Shown here one piece after another: positions 36,295-43,829 of a stretch of DNA of 64,000 nucleotides (its first letter is position 1; the number at the start of each line of letters is the position of its first letter). The position numbers and the translations under genes were made by a program. Under the pieces are notes generated by a model. The model was not told where the DNA came from. It saw only the letters and a program-made list of their open reading frames with translations, and ran no database searches. This DNA comes from Clostridiales bacterium Firm_09. Lineage in GTDB: Bacteria > Bacillota > Clostridia > Christensenellales > DTU072. The DNA lies in contig LVAO01000004.1 of NCBI GenBank assembly GCA_001604065.1, positions 42,011 through 106,010 of the forward strand, in the 5' to 3' direction.

Positions 36295-37170
36295 TCAGTA
36301 ATTGATGTTCGAGATTTCCATCGTATCCAGATCGACAAGATAAAGTCTGTCCTTCGCATAGGTGCCTTGCATATATTTCAAAAACAGATTGAGTTGAAGG
36401 CCCGCCATGACCTGAGGAAGAACGACAACATTGACAATCCTCGTTTCTCTCAAGAACAGCGATGCAAGGATGGGTTTTTTATGAATGACCGCAGCTTGTC
36501 CGAAGTTGCCGTTTGCACCTGCATGCAGCAAAGGGATACCTTTCCTTATGCAACAGGATTCCAAAAGAAGTTTTGTTTTGATGTTGTCCGCACAATCAAA
36601 GACAATATCCGCGCCCGACAGAAGGACATCCGCGTTTTTTGCATTAATGTACGCCTTGACGGCTTCCCAATCTCCCTCTGCGTTCTGACTAAGTTCTTCT
36701 ATACAGATATCTGCTTTGTATTTTCCGAGCATCCCAGGGCGGCACAGATAATGCCTGGACAAATTCTCATGCGTAAATACGTCATTATCGATAATTCTGA
36801 TATGCCGGACACCCAGTCTCATAAGACCGATGGCGGCAAAACTTCCGAGCGCCCCCGCGCCGACAACAGCAATATGCACATCGGCAATGCCTTTAATTTC
36901 TCCGGAAGAACCGCTTGCTTCGTCATGGTGCGGAGCAGACGCATCCGAAAATAAATCGATGCGGTCGCCTCCATTCAGTTTTGCGCCGGGCTGCGAACCC
37001 ATAGTTGTTCCGTTTACAATAACAGCAGCCTTGTTCCATTCCCGCACGGATATTCCGGTAGCCTTTTCCAGCAGCAAGTATAACTCGGCAATCGTCCCGA
37101 CATCTTCAAATTCGAAGCTTGTTTCTTTTGATAATGTTCTGTACATTCCGTGTAAGCTTACGGTAATCAT
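36295..37170 (-). CDS. MoaD/ThiS-like domain fused to a ThiF/MoeB-type E1-like adenylyltransferase
   Basis: 291 residues from the ATG at 37170. Residues 1-75 have the beta-grasp pattern of ThiS/MoaD (ITVSLHGMYRTL ... AAVIVNG ... LNGGDRIDLF) but the C-terminal Gly-Gly is missing; a linker rich in His, Ser and Gly follows. Residues 98-270 are a ThiF-type Rossmann fold: GAGALGS (104-110), IIDNDVFTHENLSRHYL, KADICIEEL and DCADN. The zinc cysteine pairs and the usual catalytic cysteine loop of full-length ThiF/MoeB are not seen. It may be a stand-alone sulphur-carrier or tRNA/metabolite adenylation enzyme of the HesA/TcdA kind (inference). A longer frame to 37230 would start upstream of the likely promoter. 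Confidence 0.8.
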   Translation of the reverse strand: MITVSLHGMYRTLSKETSFEFEDVGTIAELYLLLEKATGISVREWNKAAVIVNGTTMGSQPGAKLNGGDRIDLFSDASAPHHDEASGSSGEIKGIADVHIAVVGAGALGSFAAIGLMRLGVRHIRIIDNDVFTHENLSRHYLCRPGMLGKYKADICIEELSQNAEGDWEAVKAYINAKNADVLLSGADIVFDCADNIKTKLLLESCCIRKGIPLLHAGANGNFGQAAVIHKKPILASLFLRETRIVNVVVLPQVMAGLQLNLFLKYMQGTYAKDRLYLVDLDTMEISNINY

Positions 37171-37176
37171 GATAGA

Positions 37177-37205
37177 ATCATAAACCAGATTTTGTTTTTC
37201 GTCAA
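37177..37205 (-). promoter_or_regulatory. Promoter of the ThiS-ThiF fusion gene, predicting a leaderless mRNA
   Basis: Minus-strand TTGACG (37205-37200), 17 bases, TATGAT (37182-37177). The expected start of transcription, six to seven bases on, coincides with the A of the ATG at 37170, and no ribosome binding site precedes either candidate ATG. Confidence 0.6.
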
Positions 37206-37304
37206 TAAGGACTATGAAAAATCCCCTCATGATCGATTAACCGGATTGCTTCTGTCCGCATAAAATGCATTATCCGATTCTGTGCACGCAAGGAGGAAAC
37301 TGCC

Positions 37305-37508
37305 ATGAACAAAACCACCGATGATCGTGAAAAAAACGAAGCTCTGATGTTCAGCCAATCCCTTATTCATACCCTTGAAAGCGAAATCCGACGTCTGCAA
37401 GAGATGATTGCTCCGGGAAGCGATGCAAACAACCGAATTGCAGAAATTACTCAGAACATAAGGTCCCTGACCGAAAATATCAAGGATTTCAGAAAGTATT
37501 TCAATTAA
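37305..37508 (+). CDS. Small coiled-coil protein of unknown function
   Basis: 67 residues, ATG behind a strong AAGGAGG. Not recognised. The sequence is one long helical stretch (LIHTLESEIRRLQEMI ... IAEITQNIRSLTENIKDF) with heptad leucines and isoleucines, typical of a short coiled coil; no cysteines and no membrane segment. It is divergent from the ThiS-ThiF gene and convergent with nupQ. A strong hairpin follows its stop. Confidence 0.75.
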   Translation: MNKTTDDREKNEALMFSQSLIHTLESEIRRLQEMIAPGSDANNRIAEITQNIRSLTENIKDFRKYFN

Positions 37509-37522
37509 ATCATACGGACAGA

Positions 37523-37561
37523 CTCCGCTGACGCATGAATGCGGCAATTGTGTCAGCGGAG
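37523..37561. repeat. Strong inverted repeat between convergent genes
   Basis: CTCCGCTGAC (37523-37532) pairs perfectly with GTCAGCGGAG (37552-37561); the loop itself contains GCAT...ATGC. There is no T-run on either side, so intrinsic termination would be weak. It sits between the 67-residue gene and nupQ. Confidence 0.7.
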
Positions 37562-37588
37562 CACGTCAACAGCTTAAGAGGACATTGA

Positions 37589-38587
37589 TTACCGTTCTTC
37601 TCTGAAATACGATAATCCGAGAGAAGCAGGCGGCTGGTTTTCCTTTTTCTTGCGGAAACTGATGATGATTAATACCAGGATGGTAAAAATATAGGGTATT
37701 GTCTGGACAAGGTCCGTTTGCCAGTTCTTGAATGTGATGCCGGTGATATCCGGAAAATAATTATACAGCCAAAACAGCATGGCAAACAGATACGATCCCC
37801 AGATGACATTGACAGGCTTCCATGTGGCAAAGATAACAAGTGCGATTGCAAGCCAGCCTAGCGCCTCAATTTTATTATTGGTCATCCATCCTCCGTTGCA
37901 GAATACAAGAAAATAAAACAAACCGCCCAATCCGGAAATTCCACCTCCGATGGTGGTCGAGAGATATTTATAGAACGTGACATTGACGCCTGCAGCGTCC
38001 GCTGTCGCGGGATTTTCGCCAATGGCACGCAGATTCAGGCCGACCCTGGTTTTCTTCAGGAAGAAATGCAAAAAAATCGCCAATGCAATTGCGGCATACG
38101 TCATAAAACCGTAGGAAAGAAGCATTTCTCCCACAGGACCGAGATTGTACAACGAATTCAGATTTTTTGAAAATACTTCGTAAGTGAGCGCGGCTTTTGC
38201 ATAGGATTTATAGCCTGCCTTAAGCAAAATATATACCCCGCTGAATCCGCCCACGCCGACACCGAAGAAAGTCAGGGCAAGACCTGTGACATTCTGATTG
38301 GCGCGCAGCGTAACGGTAAAGAAGCTGTACAGCAATCCGCCCAATGCCGCTGCGGTGAATCCGCAGGCAAGCGGCAGGATTGCCATCAGCACGGGGTTCG
38401 GTTCCGGCCCGCTTTTTTCATAAAGAAATGCACTTGCAAAGCCGGCAAAACCGCCCAAAAACATTAACCCCGGGACGCCAAGGTTGAGATGCCCGCTCTT
38501 TTCTGTCAGGATTTCTCCCAGAGCGCCATACATCATGACCGTGCCGAAGATGACCGCGCTTGTTACCCAAGAGACAATGCTGTCCAT
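37589..38587 (-). CDS. nupQ: Nucleoside ABC transporter permease (NupQ/YufQ type)
   Basis: 332 residues, eight or more membrane segments, BPD_transp_2 family. The N-terminal MYGALGEILTEKSGHLNLGVPG is the hallmark of the second permease of BMP-linked nucleoside transporters, and GLNLRAIGENPATADAAGVNV is the typical cytoplasmic loop contacting the ATPase. It is the last gene of the xpt-bmp-nupO-nupP-nupQ set and follows nupP by three bases. Confidence 0.92.
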   Translation of the reverse strand: MDSIVSWVTSAVIFGTVMMYGALGEILTEKSGHLNLGVPGLMFLGGFAGFASAFLYEKSGPEPNPVLMAILPLACGFTAAALGGLLYSFFTVTLRANQNVTGLALTFFGVGVGGFSGVYILLKAGYKSYAKAALTYEVFSKNLNSLYNLGPVGEMLLSYGFMTYAAIALAIFLHFFLKKTRVGLNLRAIGENPATADAAGVNVTFYKYLSTTIGGGISGLGGLFYFLVFCNGGWMTNNKIEALGWLAIALVIFATWKPVNVIWGSYLFAMLFWLYNYFPDITGITFKNWQTDLVQTIPYIFTILVLIIISFRKKKENQPPASLGLSYFREER

Positions 38588-38590
38588 AAA

Positions 38591-39955
38591 TCACTCGGCC
38601 TCCTTTTTTGAAGAAATCTTTTTGCTTTTGTGCGGCAATCTGGCTGCAATTTTGTTTTTCTGTTTAAGAATCGCATCTTTGACGGGGAGTGCCGCCGACT
38701 TTACCAACCTCTCTGCATGATTAGCTATTTCGTCGCACCGGTCTTGTATCTTCGCATTCAGTTTTTTGAAGAAATTAACCGTTTTGCCAAAGAAAGCACA
38801 TGTTTTGGGCAGCTTTTTTTGAATGTCCGCCTTTGATTTTGCGATCAAAGCGACAATCCGCGAATTGAACACGATTTTATAATTAATAAAGAATTCACAG
38901 CCGATCAGGAACAGCAGGAAAATAGCGACATTGATATAGATAATGCTGTTGTTGAGGCTCTTTTCGGCATTGATGATGCCGCCGGAGCCTTTTTCCACAA
39001 AAACAATCAGAAGGGATATCGCCGCCATTGCAAACGGATTGAATTTTGATGCCCATGCAACGATGATTGCGGTAAAACCATAGCTGCCGCCTGTATTCGC
39101 CGCGATGGAATGGTTGATGCCCGCAACATAAATAAATCCGCACAAACCCGCGATCGCCCCTGAAAGGAACATTGTGCGCAGAATAACCTTTTTTGTATTG
39201 ATTCCTGCATACCGCGCGGTATTGATGGATTCGCCCACCACCGAAATCTCATATCCGTGCTTGGTTTTGTACATATATATATAGATGAGCACCATGAAAA
39301 GCACGGCAGCAAAGAATACGATGCCGTAAGGATTGCCGAACATGTCGGGCAGATAACCGCTCTGCGTGGAAGGATTAAGAGTGCCGAGCGCGCTGTTCTG
39401 GCCTCTCCACATATTGATGCAGCTTGCGACAAGCTGAATGGCGATATAATTGAGCATCAATGTAAAAAGCGTTTCGTTGGCGTTCAGTTTGATTTTGAAA
39501 AAGGCGGGAATTAATGCCCATATGCCGCCCGCAAGAATGCTGAGGACAAAAGAAACCAATATCAGTGAACCATTGTCCAGCGCAGCAGAAAAGTTGACCA
39601 TGGCGATTGCGGTCATAAGCGCGCCAACGAGCACCTGCCCCTGCGCCCCGATATTCCAGAACTTCATTTTGAATGCCGGCGCAAGCGCAAGTCCGATCAG
39701 CAGCAAAAATGACGCATCTTTCAACCAGGAATCCGTCGTGATTTTTGTGCCCATCACGCCGTCGAAAATCAGTTCGACAATCTTCGAAAAAGAAAAATCC
39801 GTTACGATCCCGACAAAGCCCGCAATACAAAAGAATGCAATGACAATCGCTCCGACGCGCACAAGCATCCGATACAGCGGGCCGGAATCATCGCGCTTGA
39901 CAAGACGCGCAACCGGTTCTCTCTTATATTCCGTTGTTAAGGTATTTGTTTTCAT
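38591..39955 (-). CDS. nupP: Nucleoside ABC transporter permease (NupP/YufP type)
   Basis: 454 residues. I start at the ATG at 39955, which overlaps the ATPase stop codon (ATGA) and follows GGAGGCGAAG; a longer frame reads into the ATPase gene. Family motifs: FWNIGAQGQVLVGAL, LNANETLFTLMLNYIA, HGYEISVVGESINTARYAGI. The last ~90 residues after the final membrane helix are a Lys-rich cytosolic tail (NFFKKLNAKIQDRC ... KSKKISSKKEAE), longer than usual. It forms the channel with NupQ. Confidence 0.92.
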   Translation of the reverse strand: MKTNTLTTEYKREPVARLVKRDDSGPLYRMLVRVGAIVIAFFCIAGFVGIVTDFSFSKIVELIFDGVMGTKITTDSWLKDASFLLLIGLALAPAFKMKFWNIGAQGQVLVGALMTAIAMVNFSAALDNGSLILVSFVLSILAGGIWALIPAFFKIKLNANETLFTLMLNYIAIQLVASCINMWRGQNSALGTLNPSTQSGYLPDMFGNPYGIVFFAAVLFMVLIYIYMYKTKHGYEISVVGESINTARYAGINTKKVILRTMFLSGAIAGLCGFIYVAGINHSIAANTGGSYGFTAIIVAWASKFNPFAMAAISLLIVFVEKGSGGIINAEKSLNNSIIYINVAIFLLFLIGCEFFINYKIVFNSRIVALIAKSKADIQKKLPKTCAFFGKTVNFFKKLNAKIQDRCDEIANHAERLVKSAALPVKDAILKQKNKIAARLPHKSKKISSKKEAE

Positions 39956-41493
39956 GACTTCGCCTCCGCCGCGGGCTGTTTCAGATTGGTCATCAGCAAT
40001 CCGATCTCTTCTTTCGTCGTTTTTCGCGCGTCGACAATGCCGTTCAGGTGTCCGGCGCACAGTACCAGTATTCTGTCGCACAGTTCTATAAGGACATCCA
40101 GGTCTTCGCCCACATAAATAACCGATACACCCTTTTGTTTCTGTTCATTCAGCAGCCTGTAAATGGTATAGCACGTATTGATATCCAGGCCCCTTACCGC
40201 ATACGCAGTCATCAGCACGGTGGGTGAATCGGCGATTTCGCGTCCGACAAGCACCTTCTGGACATTGCCTCCGGAAAGCTTTCTTACCTGAGTCTGGACA
40301 CTGGGGGTCGAAACCTCCAGCTCTTTGATGATTCTCTGCGCAAGATCGCGCGGCGCCTTGCGGCGGGTAAAAATCCAGCCCGATTTATTATAGTTCTTGA
40401 GCATCATGTTATCATCCATGCCCATATTCCCGACCAACCCCATGCCAAGCCTGTCTTCGGGAACAAAGGACAATGCGACGCCAAGCTCGCGGATGGCACG
40501 GGGGGTTTTGCCTACCAGCTGTTTTGACGAACCGTCGGGCGGAAAATAAAGAATGCTTGCACCATCCTGAGTCTTTCTCAATCCGGCAATCGCTTCCAAT
40601 AATTCTTTTTGTCCACTGCCGGAGATCCCGGCAATCCCGAGAATTTCACCCCCGTAAGCATCAAAGGATACGTTGTCCAAAGATATTCTTCCTTCGGCAT
40701 TCCGGCAGGTCAGATTTTTTATTTCCAGACGCCTGACGGGATTGATTACGGGCGGCCTGTCTATGTTCAGCACAACTTTTTGTCCCACCATCATCTCGGT
40801 CAGCATCAGCTCGTTTGCCTTTGCAGTATCCACAGTATCGATATACTCTCCTTTGCGAAGAACAGCGATACGGTCCGAGACAGCCAGCACTTCATGAAGT
40901 TTATGGGTGATGATGATAATCGATTTGCCGTCATTACGCATATTGCGTATCACGGCAAACAGTTTGTCCGTCTCCTGCGGGGTAAGGACCGCAGTGGGTT
41001 CATCCAATATCAGAATGTCCGCGCCGCGATAAAGCAGCTTGACGATTTCCAAGGTCTGCTTTTCGCTGACGGACATGTTATATACTTTTTTATCGGGGTC
41101 GACAACAAAGCCGTATTGCCTGCATATCTCCTGAATCCTCTTTGAGACGGCTTTGAGGTCAAATCTGAATTTCTTTTTATCCAGACCCAATGCGGTATTC
41201 TCTGCGGCATTAAAAACATCAATCAGTTTGAAGTGCTGATGAATCATGCCGATGCCGAGATCAAAAGCGTCCTTGGGGGAGCGTATAACCGCCTCTTTGC
41301 CATGGACAATGATATTCCCGCTGTCCGGGAAGTAAATCCCTGCAAGCATATTCATGAGCGTCGTTTTTCCGCTGCCGTTTTCGCCCAGCAGCGCGAGAAT
41401 TTCGCCTTTTCGGATGCCGAAACTGACATCATGATTGGCTGCCACACTCCCGAATGTCTTGCTTACATGTTTGAATTCTATTGCGTAATCCAT
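39952..41493 (-). CDS. nupO: Nucleoside ABC transporter ATPase, two nucleotide-binding domains
   Basis: 513 residues from the ATG at 41493 (MDYAIEF); an upstream frame of 47 more codons runs into non-coding sequence. The first domain is canonical: GENGSGKTT Walker A, MSVSEKQTLEIVKLL signature, LILDEPTAVLTP Walker B. The second is degenerate as usual for this family: GISGSGQKEL in place of Walker A, LSGGNVQKVLVGRE signature, and LMTAYAVRGLDI. It powers import of nucleosides delivered by the BMP lipoprotein encoded upstream. Confidence 0.93.
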   Translation of the reverse strand: MDYAIEFKHVSKTFGSVAANHDVSFGIRKGEILALLGENGSGKTTLMNMLAGIYFPDSGNIIVHGKEAVIRSPKDAFDLGIGMIHQHFKLIDVFNAAENTALGLDKKKFRFDLKAVSKRIQEICRQYGFVVDPDKKVYNMSVSEKQTLEIVKLLYRGADILILDEPTAVLTPQETDKLFAVIRNMRNDGKSIIIITHKLHEVLAVSDRIAVLRKGEYIDTVDTAKANELMLTEMMVGQKVVLNIDRPPVINPVRRLEIKNLTCRNAEGRISLDNVSFDAYGGEILGIAGISGSGQKELLEAIAGLRKTQDGASILYFPPDGSSKQLVGKTPRAIRELGVALSFVPEDRLGMGLVGNMGMDDNMMLKNYNKSGWIFTRRKAPRDLAQRIIKELEVSTPSVQTQVRKLSGGNVQKVLVGREIADSPTVLMTAYAVRGLDINTCYTIYRLLNEQKQKGVSVIYVGEDLDVLIELCDRILVLCAGHLNGIVDARKTTKEEIGLLMTNLKQPAAEAKS

Positions 41494-41613
41494 GCTGCGA
41501 CCCGATCCTGAATAAAAATAAAAGCTTACGGCATGGGCCGTATTGCTTTGCCGACGGACAATGTTTTTTTGTGAGGATTCTGGCTGAAATGCCTTGCTGC
41601 CTTTTACAACCCG

Positions 41614-41641
41614 ACAAGGGGTGCTTTTGCGCACCCCTGTC
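41614..41641. repeat. Intercistronic hairpin between bmp and nupO
   Basis: AGGGGTGC (41617-41624) pairs with GCACCCCT (41631-41638), extended outward by GACA/TGTC with one offset base. On the minus strand no T-run follows. It may protect the bmp message or partly end transcription, giving more lipoprotein than transporter. Confidence 0.6.
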
Positions 41642-41664
41642 CGTGTTGTTCAAAAATGATAACC

Positions 41665-42978
41665 TTATGAAGCAAGTTCTGTTATACCGTCGATTCTCAA
41701 CGCAAAATACGGAGCAGAGCGGTAAGTAGACTCATCAAAATATCCGTCATGGATGGCTTCCTGATTGGCGCCTTTATAAATAACGGCAACATTGGGCCAG
41801 TTGGAGAAGTCCAGTCTGGACATGTCGCAAAGAGCGGATGTGACGGTCTGACCGTTTACGGTGAACTTGCTGGTATCAAAGACATGGAGAGTGCCCGCTT
41901 TTAATTGATTGATGATTTCATTGACATCCGCTGTCGGATCGGCAGTGAATGCAGCAGTGTTGATTGCCGTAATGCCTACGGCGTCCTGGCTGTAACCTTC
42001 CGCCCAATCCGTAGTAATCGCTTCACCATTCAACGCACAGGTAAACGCATATTCATAATATACATTCCAGTTGTTGGTCGCCGAAGTCAGCGCGGCATGA
42101 GGAGCGGCTTGCATCATGTCTACGTTATAGCCGACAGAGTAAACTACCTTGCCGCTGTTGAATGCGTTTTCACATGCGGTAGGAGCGCCTTCGGAGTCGG
42201 CATGCTGTCCGATAATCACGCAGCCGGAGGCAATCAGAGCCTCTGCGGCTTGCTTCTCTTTGTCAAAATCAAACCAGCTTCCGGTATATTTGACATCCAT
42301 AACCACATTCGGAACAACGGACTTGACGCCAAGATAAAAAGCGGTATAACCCGAAACGACTTCCGCATAGTTGTATGCGCCGACATAACCCAGTTTGATA
42401 TTGCTTCCGGAATAGCTGTTGGGAGTCGCTTCAGGAGAAATCGTACCTGCCGCGACCAGTTCTGCAAGCTTCTTTCCTGCGACATAGCCGGACACATAAC
42501 GGGCTTCAAAAACTTTGGTAAAAGCATTCTTGAAGTTGGTGATCGGGGTGCCCGTTCCGTCGGGAGCGATAGGCGTGATGGCAGCATAATCGCCGGTCAT
42601 CGCAATAAAGGTCACGTTTGGATTGGCAATCGCCGCTTCGGACATGTAATACTGATGTCCATAGCTGTTGGAAATGATTAAGGTGCAGCCTGCGGAAATC
42701 AATTCTTGAATCGCTGTTCCGCAGGATTCGGCTGTTTCGTGAATCATCTTTTTCCAGACGATTTCTACATTTTTGCCGGTCTTTGTCTTAATCGCTTCTA
42801 CCGCAGCTTCAATACCTGTCATATGTGCTTCGGTATAGCCTTCGGTTTCATCGCCGACCATGATAGCTCCGACTTTAAGATCAATGCTGTTGTCTTTGGG
42901 ATCACATGCAGCGAGAGTGATGGCTAAGGCAGCCACAATTGCGATGACTAAAAGTATCGCTAAAAGTTTTTTCTTCAT
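41665..42978 (-). CDS. BMP-family nucleoside-binding lipoprotein
   Basis: 437 residues; ATG preceded by GGAGG. A lipoprotein signal peptide ends in LAAC, anchoring it outside the membrane. The mature part has the Bmp/PnrA fold: EGYTEAHMTGIEAA, LIISNSYGHQYYM, VGYVGAYNYAEVVSGYTAF, GQHADSEGAPTACE and YSVGYNVDMM. It captures purine nucleosides for the ABC transporter encoded downstream; the xanthine phosphoribosyltransferase gene 62 bases upstream fits a purine salvage operon. Confidence 0.93.
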   Translation of the reverse strand: MKKKLLAILLVIAIVAALAITLAACDPKDNSIDLKVGAIMVGDETEGYTEAHMTGIEAAVEAIKTKTGKNVEIVWKKMIHETAESCGTAIQELISAGCTLIISNSYGHQYYMSEAAIANPNVTFIAMTGDYAAITPIAPDGTGTPITNFKNAFTKVFEARYVSGYVAGKKLAELVAAGTISPEATPNSYSGSNIKLGYVGAYNYAEVVSGYTAFYLGVKSVVPNVVMDVKYTGSWFDFDKEKQAAEALIASGCVIIGQHADSEGAPTACENAFNSGKVVYSVGYNVDMMQAAPHAALTSATNNWNVYYEYAFTCALNGEAITTDWAEGYSQDAVGITAINTAAFTADPTADVNEIINQLKAGTLHVFDTSKFTVNGQTVTSALCDMSRLDFSNWPNVAVIYKGANQEAIHDGYFDESTYRSAPYFALRIDGITELAS

Positions 42979-43040
42979 ACTGTCCTCCGTATTTTTTTGC
43001 CTTTCGGCTGAATACCAGATGAATCTCCGACTTCGGGAAT

Positions 43041-43619
43041 CTAAATATCGGAGCGGAACGATATCCCCCCTTCTGTCATGGAGTCAATGATTGCCAGCGA
43101 GAAGATTCTGAGGCCTTCTTCGCGGAGTCTGTCTCCGCCTTTCTGAAAACCTTTTTCGATTGCGATTCCCGCACCGACGGTTTGTGCGCCCGCCTCTTTG
43201 ACAATCTCCGTCAGGCCCTTTAATGCATTGCCGTCCGCAAGAAAATCATCCACAATAAGGACTTTGTCATCCCTGCAAAGATATTCTTTGCTGACAACCA
43301 TCGTATAATCATTGCCATGGGTAAACGAACGCACCTTAGCGGTAAACACTTCATCCGACATATTTTTTGCGGCACTCTTTTTTGCAAACAGCATCGGAAC
43401 ATGAAAAAGCTGCGCAGTCATTCCCGCTAAAAGTATTCCGGATGCCTCAATGGTCAGAATTTTGGTGACAGCGCAGTCTTTATAATGTTGATAAATTTCT
43501 TGTGCGAGGGCGGCAATGAGCGGTACGTCTACCTGATGGTTCAAAAAACTGTCCACCTTAAGCACGTTGCCCGGATACACTTTGCCGTATCTGAGAATTT
43601 TATCCTCTAGTAGCCGCAT
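43041..43619 (-). CDS. xpt: Xanthine phosphoribosyltransferase
   Basis: 192 residues from the ATG at 43619, which has AGGAGA upstream; a longer frame to 43703 has no support. It converts xanthine plus PRPP to XMP. The PRPP-binding motif VLIVDDFLADGNA and the N-terminal YGKVYPGNVLKVDSFLNHQVD are characteristic, as is TIEASGI. Unlike B. subtilis xpt, its short leader (~40 bases from the predicted start) holds no purine riboswitch. It leads the bmp-nup operon. Confidence 0.94.
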   Translation of the reverse strand: MRLLEDKILRYGKVYPGNVLKVDSFLNHQVDVPLIAALAQEIYQHYKDCAVTKILTIEASGILLAGMTAQLFHVPMLFAKKSAAKNMSDEVFTAKVRSFTHGNDYTMVVSKEYLCRDDKVLIVDDFLADGNALKGLTEIVKEAGAQTVGAGIAIEKGFQKGGDRLREEGLRIFSLAIIDSMTEGGISFRSDI

Positions 43620-43664
43620 CGCATTTTCTCCTGTATGACGTCTCAAATCAGAAACGACAAACAA

Positions 43665-43694
43665 ATTATAACAAATGCAAAAAGCGATAGTCAA
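43665..43694 (-). promoter_or_regulatory. Promoter of the xpt-bmp-nup operon
   Basis: Minus-strand TTGACT (43694-43689), 18 bases, TATAAT (43670-43665). The leader to the ATG at 43619 is about 40 bases. Confidence 0.7.
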
Positions 43695-43829
43695 GAAAAA
43701 CAAGGGAGAACGAAGGATATTGTAAAAGTTTTAATTGCAATTGAAGTTCTCCCCTAAGCAATGCCGCACGGCTGTATCAGACCTTATGCTCCGACAAAAA
43801 GCAATCCGGTTTTCGGCCGGGACTATTTT

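Noticed and set aside
41494..41634. 47-codon N-terminal extension of nupO
   Set aside because: It runs through the intercistronic hairpin, has no ribosome binding site and adds residues not found in this ATPase family.
43620..43720. Possible guanine riboswitch before xpt
   Set aside because: The region holds a promoter with TATAAT at 43670-43665 and only about 40 bases of leader; no three-way aptamer core is present.
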